DNA of 64,000 bases, from contig JADANN010000302.1 in assembly GCA_018806985.1 (NCBI GenBank), positions 620,001-684,000 on the forward strand, written 5' to 3'. A program made the translations under genes and the position numbers. Position 1 is the first letter of the stretch; each line of letters begins with the position of its first letter. The DNA is from Angiostrongylus vasorum. Taxonomy: Eukaryota; Nematoda; Chromadorea; Rhabditida; Metastrongylidae. Below are positions 11,346 to 21,289 of this stretch, one piece after another. The notes under the pieces were generated by a model. It was not told the origin of the DNA and searched no databases. It saw nothing but the letters and a program-made list of their open reading frames with translations.

Positions 11346-11640
11346 ATTCGTTTGCTCGGGCCGCTATCCGTCTCATTCATACATCACTTCTTCAATGGAT
11401 TACAACCAAGACATTGTTGATAAGGTTGTAAAATCGGTCCCCGCGATTACTTTCTATATTTAAAGCAGTAAGTGAACAGAAGCAATAATTTAAATGAGCA
11501 TGATGAGAATTCATAAGTGCTGCAAAACACCAGTTCGGGTCAACACATCTACTATTGTGCCTTTACGGTATGCAGAAAAATGCGTCCATAACATAGCACA
11601 AGTTATACAACCTATTAATACCAGGTTTAGGTTTAACAGT

Positions 11641-12016
11641 AACGGTTTGCCGATTCATCGCTCTGGGAGGTGTTCCTGTGTACCTGGCTACAATCTACAG
11701 TGAGGGGGTCTAACCAACCAGTAGGATCTCCCAAGCTAAGAGTCCGGCGCCCCCATCAGGAAGCCAAGCTAAGAGTAATCCAGTACCAGGATCCACCACA
11801 GTTCTGGTATCATATTAGCCGCATGGTGGCAAGTCTACCTCTGATCCGCTAGAACGGCGACCGCCTGTGGTCGTGACGACCTGTGCAGACTTTACCTAGG
11901 GCTGACCACGGGTTTCCAGGAAACCGCAAAGGCTAAACCAGCAAAACTCCGGAAAAATGAAATTTATGTTGAGACTTGCACAACCAGTGGAGATGAGTCA
12001 CCCAACTATCCAAGTA
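11641..12016 (+). repeat. Repeat family A, copy 2 (full length)
   Basis: From AACGGTTTGCCGATTCATCG to CTATCCAAGTAAGTAT. It has the family's conserved interior (TCCACCACAGTTCTGGTATC, CCTGTGGTCGTGACGACC). The 3' end runs into the AAGTAAGTA short repeat seen in other copies. Confidence 0.85.
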
Positions 12017-12647
12017 AGTATCAGCATCAAGTAAAATCCATGGTAATTTATGCATACTAGAGATCTTTAGTTAAAGTTAGTTAAAAGAATGCTACGAAGT
12101 TGACAATGATGAATTTTGGACATGTCAACAGTGAAGTGGATATCTAATGGATTGAAACGAAATTTTTATGCTCATTATGAAATATTGCGGTAGTGGACTG
12201 CTCATCTACATGACAAACTATATGGAACACCAATTAGATTTGCTTTCGTGTCTCTTCTATTTCATTTTCTTTTATTAGAAGACTTGACAGCACATCTACG
12301 GAACTAGCAGTTTTTGCTTTCGATTCTCTTCTTCCAACCCACCATTAACGAGGATCTTCGAGCATTTCCACGTGCGCGTTCGGCTGCTCCTTGAGAATTT
12401 TCGTTTGTGGTCGAATGTCGGTAGAGTGGACTCAACTTGAATACCACGATAGGCGGGCTAGAGCGTTGTTATTCGAACTGTAAACGTTAAACTGGTACCA
12501 GGCAACAACAATTTCACGACCTCAGAGGACGGTCTGGTGGATTGGCCCGTCCAAGTAATGAATGGGGTCGCATTTACTAAGCTGTCTGTTTCTAAACAGA
12601 AGTTCTATTGATATCCAAACAGAACATCAATAAAACAACATACAGCA
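12017..12647. other. Intergenic, no gene recognised
   Basis: No long ORF or family match over most of the stretch. Near 12520-12560, GAGGACGGTCTGGTGGATTGG and GCCCGTCCAAGTAATGAATG resemble the 3' tail of family A or of the RTE at 32540, so a decayed retroelement tail may be present. Confidence 0.4.
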
Positions 12648-12912
12648 TCCGGATTTGATCAATCCTTCATGGACGTGCTATTCATTCGACTTCATTAAGC
12701 ACCATGAGATGTGTCTCGAATGCATATCTTGCCTATACAATGACACATAGTGACCGACATATCATGTCAATGATGCTATCCCTCGAGACAACTCTGCCAC
12801 CAACTTGCTTACGGATGGATAGAACGCTTGCTAGCAACGAGGTGTGAGATGCAATCAATCACCACGTGTCTATTGATTGTACCGCACCTCCAGCCACTAT
12901 GCTACATGAGCC
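12648..12912 (-). repeat. Repeat family C (tRNA-derived SINE)
   Basis: Read on the - strand from 12912, it starts with a tRNA-like head, ATGTAGCATAGTGGCTGGAG (an A-box-like TAGCATAGTGG), followed by a weak B-box region, then the family body (TCGAATGCACGGC... TTGATCAAATCC side). It matches 47955-48225 and 32940-33210 in order. Confidence 0.65.
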
Positions 12913-13432
12913 GTGAAAGTTCTATAATGTCAAAAAAAACCTTAGCATTAAAAGTAATCATCAATCTGAAGGAATGGATGATAAACACGGCGTCATGCCA
13001 CTGATATCTCCCTCGAAGTGACGTTTTTAGCAAGAATTAGGATTGCTACGAGAGCTTTTTGATTGGGTTTTACTAGGATACCTCTCGTAAAATTACATTT
13101 TCGTCTATTGTCACTGAAGAAAAAGGTACGTATCACTTTTGGATGAGATTTATACCGTTAAACACTCAAAGTCTACCTGCAGATGAGTAGGATTACGTCT
13201 ATATGAAGTCAACTGCGTTCCGGATTGCGTAAGAGTTTAGGTGTACAGATTGTTCAACGTTAATTCCTTGGTCTTTCTTATCCAGTTCGCGTGTCCTACT
13301 TCGGTCGATCAAGGTTCTGCTTTTGCTTTGATTTATTTTATTTACACTTAAGATTGAAAGAGTAGATAGATGGTTTTAAAAGCACTAGGAAGGCTAGTTA
13401 GATCTATAAATGGTATAAAAACAGTAGTTTCC
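12913..13432. other. Intergenic, no gene recognised
   Basis: Scanned on both strands. An acceptor-like TTTTTAG near 13020-13029 and a donor-like AAAAAGGTACG near 13127 were noticed, but the intervening frames contain stops and match no family. Confidence 0.35.
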
Positions 13433-13700
13433 ATCAGGAAGCTTAGCTAAGAGTGAACCAATAGCAGGATCAACCACCGTCCTGGTATCAAAGTCGCATG
13501 GTGGTAAATCTCCCTCTGATCCACAAGGGCTGCAACTGCCTGTCGTGGTGAAGACCTGGAGCAGACTTTGGACAGGCTGACCTCGGGACTCCAAGGAACC
13601 ATAATGGCTTAACCAGCAAATCTCCGAAAAATGGAGATTGTGCTGGGGCCCACACAACCACTGAGGACGGGCCATTCAAGTATTCAAGTAAGTAAGAATA
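13433..13700 (+). repeat. Repeat family A, copy 3 (5' truncated)
   Basis: It starts inside the family at CATCAGGAAGCTTAGCTAAG and runs to the 3' tail TCAAGTATTCAAGTAAGTAA. Truncation at the 5' end with an intact 3' end is what incomplete reverse transcription would give. Confidence 0.85.
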
Positions 13701-14747
13701 AGAACAGTAGAGCTGCTGCTCAGTAACTCGTGGAAGATTCTGATTTGGACGACTACACGGGTCAACCAAGCCCGTAATTCCTCCGGTGTTGTAGAATTGG
13801 CGCCGGAGTTCTAAGGGAAGAACCTTCTCCTATATATAAAGAATGATGACTGATTATGCTTAATACGTGAGGGGTACCGGAGACCAAAAGCGCATAAACG
13901 CCCACGAAAATCCGGTACCTTCGCGGAATGACGGATGCGAGGGAATGAATGCAATGGGAGAAAAGCAGGAATCCGCACAACATGTGAAGTAGGTCATGTG
14001 AGAAAAAATGGTATTATGGCATTGAGTCTTATAGCAGTGTTTCCTCATCTGCAGCAGTTCCGTCCATTTGAAAAAGTATTCGAAGTGTGAAAATGTGCGC
14101 TGAAAAAATATGAGTGCCGCCCAGTCTGTTCGTGGTCAAACCATGCCTGCATTCTGATTGCTAAAAGTTTATTCGTGTATTGTATACAGTGTTACTCATT
14201 ACTCTATTGTATTTTTACTGGTGCTTTTGTTTTAAATAAAAGGCTGTTAATGTTTTTTCAGCGCTCTTCGTTGTGCACACTTTACTAGCAGACGTACGCC
14301 TTCCACGGGATTTCGGCGACCTAAAAAGGAAGAGTTTTAATGGCTAATGACGAAAAGCGTGAACGCTGATATGCTGTCCATATTTTCGTGCTTTTGGTGG
14401 ATTAGCGAGTTCCAGCAAAATCAGCCACAAGAAAAATCTGTACAAAGAGCGATAAGTTTCTTAGGATATGGATTCAGTGGGGCGATGTTGTGAAGATCTA
14501 CCCATGTTGTAGACCCATTTCGATTTCAACTTATGTGTAGCCAAACTCCTTTAAAATCTATCAAACTTGCTCATTTGCTGCAACCAATTTCTCCCCTTGT
14601 TTCGCTTATTACATCGCTTTTGATCTTCAAATTTTCTATTAACATTTAATTGAACAGGGGGAAAATGAACTGTAGACAATGTTATCAATATCGACTTCCA
14701 TCTAACCCTGAAGTGAATAATCAGCGGTTGGTTTACTGATAGTTGGT
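13701..14747. other. Intergenic, no gene recognised
   Basis: About 1 kb without a family match or credible coding exon. Short open frames on the - strand around 13762-14048 show no recognisable motif and no splice context. Confidence 0.4.
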
Positions 14748-15128
14748 GCTTGTTACTTAAATGGCCCGTCCTCACTGGTTGTGCGAGCCCCATCATCGTC
14801 TCCATTTTTTCGGAAATTTGCTGGTTAAGCCATTGTGGTTCCCTGGAGACACGAGATCCCTTGCCAAAGTCTGCCCGAGGTCTTCACTACCACAGGCAGT
14901 CGCTGCCATTGTGGATCAGAAGGGATATTTGCCACCAATGCGACTTCGATACCAGGACGGTTGTGGGTCCTGGTATTGTTTTATTCTTAGCTAGGCTTCC
15001 TGGTGGAAACACCGGACTCCTTCTCGGCTTGGGAGACCCTGCCAGAGGATGAATCTCCCGCTGTACATCGCAGTCCGACACCCAGGAACACCTCCCAGCC
15101 ACGATGAGGCGGTAAACCGTTGGGAGGG
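14748..15128 (-). repeat. Repeat family A, copy 4 (full length, reverse)
   Basis: It reads on the - strand from CCCTCCCAACGGTTTACCGC at 15128 to the tail AAGTAACAAGCACC. The 5' hairpin is preserved: AACACCTCCCA and TGGGAGG can pair across about 20 bases (15087-15128). Confidence 0.85.
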
Positions 15129-15990
15129 TTTATTGATAAGCCTACACAAAGATGCTACCAATCTTTACTCTGGATAGCCGTTTGGGCCATGCTGTTCTTC
15201 AGTGCTGCGATGATTGGGGTCCGCAGTTGCTGCTTCTTTTTGCTATGAAATGAGTGTTCGTGGTCATTACACCGAATGCAGTGCATGGATACATAACATT
15301 CGAACTGCAAAAAACACCTTCTGAAAGGACTCGACTCGAATTACCGCAACTCCGGAGAGTTGATGACACCAAGAATTTAGCAACCACGACGATTTATAAT
15401 AACATTGTGTAAGCTTCCCAGTAAACGAAGACATTGTAATATAAGCAACAAATCCAGCGAGAAGACTCGGCAAAGTATTTGAAAGAAGACAGAATTCTCT
15501 GCTTAATCTCAAACCTCCGTCAAAGTAGTATTGTAGAGCAGGTGACATTACAGAAACACGAAATATATCATGCGAAGTGCTTATTACGCTTACTTTCTGC
15601 GTGTTTTCTTGTCCTCTTCGTCACTGTCGTCAGATCCGGTATTCCTATTGTCTGATGACGTGCTCGTGCTCTATAAATTACGGCCATTTTAATGATTTTC
15701 AAGTGCGATTTGTTATTTACAAACTCTTACTTCATCTTTGGCTTGTTTCGCAGCTAATCCAATCCAGTCTGGTTGCTTTTCCACGTCAATTTTCTTCTCC
15801 TTTGCAATTGTTCTAAATAAATCAGTTTTTTATTTAATAGCTTTAGGTACACTTGATTAGATAATTTTCTCCAACCATGACTTCATTTCTGTTTAACTCA
15901 ATGTATTTGGTCACATTAATGGATAGAGATTTTCCACACTGTGGTGGATAAGAAAGAAAAAAGATTGAAAGCAATAATAATAATGAGTCC
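15129..15990. other. Intergenic, no gene recognised
   Basis: No family match. A 93-codon open frame on the - strand (15267-15548) has no recognised motif. AT-rich sequence fills the rest. Confidence 0.4.
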
Positions 15991-16384
15991 TTCCAACAGT
16001 TTACCGCCTCATTGCGGCTGGGAGGTGTTGCTCGGTGTCGGGCTACGATCTACAAGGGGAAATTCATCCCCCCGGCAGGGTCTCCCTGCTGAGACGGAGT
16101 TCAGCGCTTACGTGAAGAAACCCAACTAAGAGCAAAGGAATACCAGGGTCCACCACTGTCCTGGTATCCAACTAGTCACATGGTGGGAAATCTCCCCCTG
16201 ATCCACAAGAGTTGCGATTGCCTGAGGTGGTGATGACTTGGGGTAGACTTTGGCCAGGCTGACCTCGGGACTCCAGGGAATCATAATGGCTTAACCAGCA
16301 AAACTCCGAAAAATGGAGATTATACTGGGGCCCGCACAACCAATAAAAATGGGTCGTCAAAGTAGGTATCCAAGTGATTGTATC
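15991..16384 (+). repeat. Repeat family A, copy 5 (full length)
   Basis: From TTCCAACAGTTTACCGCCTC to the tail TATCCAAGTGATTGTATCC. A short insertion sits in the 5' part relative to other copies. The tail is a repeated TATCCAAGTGA unit rather than AAGTAAGTA. Confidence 0.85.
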
Positions 16385-16734
16385 CAAGTGACTATGTTAT
16401 GCTTGTCGTTCCAAAGGAAAAAAACCAACTATTATGTTACCATATTTTCATATGAGTAAGTTAGTGGATAATCTAATATGTAAACGCCATTAATAAACAA
16501 GTAGCAGGCTGTTCTAAAATTGATGTCGGATTTGTAACATACATGTTTTATAAACAGTTATTCTTTTCAACGTTGCTCTACTACGTAGTATTGCAAAGCT
16601 CATTTCATTCAGTTTTGCTTAGTACAATTCAGTTATAATATAAGTCATGTTCTCAACAAACTTTAGAGATTAGTATTCCAGATAGAAAATCATTAGTGTT
16701 GACAAGTCTACTTGTACGAAACTTGTCGGAGGCG

Positions 16735-17690
16735 CGACGAATACATAGTGCAACATTGCTTTTCAAAAATTTCGTCGTGGCGAAGTCGACGTTGAAGATG
16801 AGGGATGTCACTGGCGGACTCTATTCTGCTATTTGTGACAGTGAATTAAATGCTTCGCCGTAATACACACAGAACGATTGGAGAAACTGCGGAACGACTC
16901 GCTGTTAGAATACCTCAAATATTTTGGAACATTTAAAGATCACTAGCAGGTCGAAGAAGCTCGACAAAATGATTCCGCTCGAGCTGAATGGCAGTCAATG
17001 AAATCACCATTTTGAGTTATCTTCGGAGCATATTCTACGTAAGAAGAACGACCCGTTTCTCAGCCGTATTATGAGATATGGTGGAAATGAAGCCTCTACA
17101 ATAACCGGCAACAATCGGCTCAGTGGATGTATGTATATGGATTTCCACCATATCTCATAATACGATGGACTGGGGTGAAAGATCACAGCACTCCCCAAAA
17201 CCGAAATTGCGTCAAAAGAAGGGCGTACTGACCGTTCGATCGTTTCCAGTTGATTTCATCTAACATAGCTTCCTGAGTCCGGGTGAAACAATTACGGAGG
17301 AGAAATGCGTTCGTCAAATCAACGAAATGCACCACAAACCTATGCACCCCGCAATACTCAACAGAAGAGTTAATCCTTAACATGTTGTGCTATCGATGCT
17401 GTAAAACCTTAAAGAGCTTGGCTACGAAACTTCGCCTAATCCACCACATTCGCCGTCCCTATCGCCTATCCGCTACCACTTTTTTCAAATATCTGCACAA
17501 CTTCCTGCGCAAGAGACACTTTGGAAATCAAGCCAAGGGCTAAAACATCTTCAGTGGTTTCATCGCTCTCAACACGTTCTAGAATTTTGCGCATCCGGTA
17601 CTAATAAACTTGTTTCTCTTTGGTAAAAATGTATGCATTTCGAAAGTCCTTGCCTTGAGTAATGGATTTTGACCTGAGTTGAGAAATGCA
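16735..17690 (+). pseudogene. Mariner-family transposase fossil 1
   Basis: Translated + strand pieces follow a mariner transposase in order: QKFRRGEVDVEDEG (the WF-KF-RSGDF-VEDEPR region, about 16765), SKKLDKMIPLELN, LSSEHILRKKNDPFLSRI (about 17020-17068), LPKTEIASKEGR (about 17195), then ELGYETSPNPPHSP and YHFF near 17415-17490 and FCASGTNKLVSLW near 17585. Stops and frameshifts are frequent. A 23-bp perfect inverted repeat (17066-17088 and 17141-17163) lies where the first catalytic Asp region (TGDEKW) would be, so that motif is lost. Terminal inverted repeats were not found. Confidence 0.75.
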
Positions 17691-18421
17691 ACTTTGAAAA
17701 ACCCGCTGAAATTCGGCATTTTCGAACAAGCTCGTAGCAAAAGTCTAATAAATATTATGGAGCCAAGGCCATATGAGAGAAATAAGACACAAGAACTGTG
17801 GGTCAATTTAAAGGAGCATCCATTAAAAAGTAATAATTTCGTACTTCAATGAATTTTGGATGAAAAGATAATCCGGCTCATCAGCGTATGCCATCCCATC
17901 GATATATTCCACAATACGCCCGACTTCACTTGGGACAATCTTGAAACTTTTCGGATATTGCAACTTGATGAACTTCTCCTTCATTGAGACTATCTTAAAG
18001 AATATGTCTGTTTATGTTGTTTTCAAAAATATTTCTGAATTTCGTCCACATAGTGCTATAAAATAAAAAATCGTAATCCACCCATAGTACACGTATCACT
18101 TGCACTTTCGTTAATAGTCTTATAAATAGAAATTTCTTCCAGGACTCCCTATTCAATACTCTTCTGTTCCAGAAGTGTGGATCGTACTCGCTCGAATGCA
18201 CGAAGATCTTTTTTTTCATAGTAAATCTGTGAAGAAGTTTGGCTACCAGGTTGGTACTGTTCGCGTAGTGCGCTTAGCATTTAATGGGACACATTCACGC
18301 CTCGCTTCTGTCCATTGGGTTGTTGGTAAGGTACTCACGAGTCCACTTCACTCATTTTTTCATCATCTCGTTAAATCAAGCAGCTCCTTTAACCATTGGT
18401 CCTTAAAGTGAGTCGAAACTT
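17691..18421. other. Intergenic, no gene recognised
   Basis: No credible exon. The right half may be further decayed RTE sequence continuing the fossil to its right, but no motif could be read. Confidence 0.3.
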
Positions 18422-18860
18422 CTATATCGTTCTATCCTTGACATAAAACGCGTTTCTTCTAAAGTCATCTTCGTGATACAACGTTCGAAAATGCTCAGCG
18501 ATCTTGAATTCTGGACGTAACGAAATTTCCGAGGCATATGTTAAGGCAGGATCAATGGCGAAACGATAATCTAGGCGGGAGACACGTTGGCCTGTATCTT
18601 CTTTACCAAATCTTCGTTGCTCATCTAACCTCACCGAGCTGTTTGATTCATTTCATTCATATCTTCAGCTAAGTAGTTTATGATTCATACTTTTTTGGCG
18701 CGAATACGCATAACAGGACCACTTGGAGACACCCAATCCCTTGAACGTGAGTGAAACAACAAAAATGAAGTCGTCTCTCATGAACGTCATTTTCTTGAGA
18801 TTGCAACGAAAGCCTACTTTTTTGTACGTGTTGTCGAAATCTACAGACATCGTTCCGTCT
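18422..18860 (-). pseudogene. RTE-type LINE fossil, RT C-terminal part
   Basis: On the - strand, VDFDNTYKKVGFRCNLKKM (about 18845-18790) matches the post-FADD region of RTE reverse transcriptases seen at 46830 (DFDKACGKIGLLSNLTET), followed by MRDD and, in another frame, DPALTYASEISLR (18560-18520), matching the LPALTYASETWSLR segment at about 47110. Frameshifted and incomplete. Confidence 0.55.
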
Positions 18861-19577
18861 TGCTAACGCTCGATTGGCTTATAAGGATTTTATCAGCAGA
18901 GGAAATCGTGTGGCTGTAGGCATTCGACTTTCACTCCGTGTTAATATATTTCAGTTTTAGACGGACTTTCGAAAGTTTCTTTAAGCATAATTGATATGAT
19001 GGTACTGTTTTCGACCTCTCTCTTTATCATTGATAATTCCGCTGGAGAATGGTGAAATTCGTGCTGTTTTATACCGATCACGAAAAGGTACTCAAGAACT
19101 AAGCAAGCATGCCTCAGCTTTCATGACTCTCTATGTTTTGATTGTATCAAAGGGGTTTTTTTAATGTCAGTAAAATTGAGATAAAGTGAAACCTTATACT
19201 CTTGCAATACGTCACAGAGTTATGGACAAATATGATAACTTGTTTGGAACCCTTTTTTTTCAGTTCTGCTTGGTGGCACCTGATCCGTCATCCAGTGAGG
19301 ACCATCCCATGTTCTGGCAGTGCTGCTAAGGATGACTCGAGTAATGCGCTTATTGGTGTCAGGAGGCAGGCAGATTGAGTAATAGGTGTCGTACAGTGTC
19401 GTTTTTTACGACACAACACCATTTCGCTGGCTTTCTTTACTTACGTTCTTAAATTATGACTCACAAAGTTTGAAGGTCAGTGGCTTCCATAGAGACACGT
19501 CATGCATTCGCCTCCTATTAGGCTCGCATTTTAATAGGTGATTCAATGCGTATCTGCTGCCCTGGATAATGAATTGA

Positions 19578-19790
19578 CTACCAAAGTGCAAAGTCAATAT
19601 TTTTTATCCTCTCACATAAATAGCCTTTGATTCGTCTTTTGTTTGAGATCAAAGTACCTACTGCGCCACTCTCACACCTTTTTCTTATATGCAAAATGTG
19701 AGAATCCGAATCAATTTGTTTGTAGGAATTGTCGTTTTTCAGGTGTTCGCGTATAATCCATGCCAGATTGACTGTTCTATAATTTTTCAC
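19578..19790 (-). pseudogene. Possible LINE endonuclease fragment
   Basis: A 70-codon frame includes SDSHILHIRKRCESGAVGTL, which loosely resembles the strand before the catalytic core of RTE endonucleases. It lies on the same strand as, and 5' of, the RT fossil at 18422-18860, so both could be one decayed element. The match is weak. Confidence 0.25.
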
Positions 19791-20159
19791 TGATGAAATA
19801 GGATGTAGGATATCAGAGAAGATGCCATCGCGTGGTTGTCGAAGAGATGTAGTAAAGCTAGATTATGTTCTTCGTTGACCGTTGCAGGGAATATGCGCGA
19901 GTAATTTGAAGAGCTATCAATATCCCATGCTATTGTTGAAACGCCGTCAAATTTTGTTTGCTTTTCATGGCATCTTATTTATCATTTCTCTAAAGGGCCT
20001 CGCAAGAAGCGATCTAAGCGGATAGTTGCTTGTTGATTCTGCAGTTCGACACCATTTTATCAATTCAGGAGTTTTCTTCTACTGATGACTTTCTAACTAT
20101 CTGTTTTCTTCTTGCTGTCGTGAATATTCTGACAATCAAATGTCTGTGCCCTTAAAAGT

Positions 20160-20495
20160 CGGTTTTTTAGACACGTATTACTACGCTATGCACCAGCTAG
20201 TAGACCATCGCCTTCTCCAGGACACAATGACGCCAAAATGATCATATTCGATGGCGACAATACATCAGTATCTGGCGCGTTTAAGCGGACAGCATCGAGT
20301 GAGATTCTTCATTCGATTGATGCTCCTCTTCATTGGATTTGACTCGGTGTGACAGCGATCACCCATATCGCGACGACGACGTGTTGTGGATCATCGACTC
20401 AGGTCAATCCGATTCAAAAGAAGAAGAGGAAGACATCGAAATGTTCGAATAAATATTTTACACCAACTTCCTTTCAGCTCAATAATCCAAGAAGG
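20160..20495 (+). repeat. PLE-like terminal repeat, strongly diverged
   Basis: Shared blocks with 11155-11345 and 62800-63022 include TTGATGCTCCTCTTCATTGG (compare the GGTGCTCCACTGAAGAAG side), CATATCGCGACGACGACG, GAAATGTTCGAATAAATATT and AATAATCCAAGAAGGTAT. The hammerhead core is no longer readable. Confidence 0.35.
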
Positions 20496-20801
20496 TATGC
20501 AAAACACGGTTACTAGAGCTGTGATCACTCGCGATGATCAGGAGTGGAGGTATCCTGTAATACCCAGGGTCATTGGTTCGATGCCAAACTCCGAATAAAT
20601 CTTCCACCCCCTCCAGCGTCGGAAAATGCCATAAGATCTTTCTAGGAAGATAAAAACACTGACTTTCCTTCGAATCGGTAGTCCATCGGAACTTTTTATA
20701 TAAGCGAAATATGCATTTGCTCATCACTATGATGCTTATTGGAGTTGAATGCGTGCACATCTGTTGTGTTGTATTGATCAATGCCGTGCACTTTTTACAC
20801 T

Positions 20802-21207
20802 TTTACTTGATACTTACTTACTTGATACTTGAATGGCCCGTCCTCACTGGTTGTGTGGGCACCAGCATAATCTCTGTTTTTCGGAAATTTGCTGGTTAAG
20901 CCGTTGTGGTTCCCTAGAATCCCGAGATCAGCCTGGCCAAAGTCTGCCCTAGGTCAGGTCTTCACCACCACAGGCAGTCGCAGCCTTTGTGGATCATAGG
21001 GAGATTTGCCACCATGCGACTTTGATACCAAGACGGTGGTGGATCCTGGTATTGGTTTACTCTTAGCTAGGCGGCTCCCCTGTTGGAAACGCCGGACCCC
21101 TTCTCAGCTTGGGAGACCTTGCTAGCGAATGAATCCCCCGCTGTACATCGCAGTCCGACACCCAGGAACACCTCCCAGCCACGATGAAGCGGTAAGCCGT
21201 TGGGAGG
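20802..21207 (-). repeat. Repeat family A, copy 6 (full length, reverse)
   Basis: It reads on the - strand from CCTCCCAACGGCTTACCGC near 21207 to a tail with ACTT/AAGT units (TACTTACTTACTTGATACTT at 20812-20831 on the + strand). The 5' hairpin is kept. It lies about 80 bases past the apparent stop codon of the kinase gene. Confidence 0.85.
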
Positions 21208-21289
21208 TTACAGTTTACTACATCCAGTTTTATGTGAAATATAGTATGTCACTTACTGTTCATTATAATTCGTCACCCTACCTGATTTT

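Noticed and set aside
14750..15052. 100-codon + strand ORF, and similar ORFs at 13394, 13488 and 26223
   Set aside because: They fall inside family A repeats, the frames differ between copies, and no motif is shared, so they are not genes.
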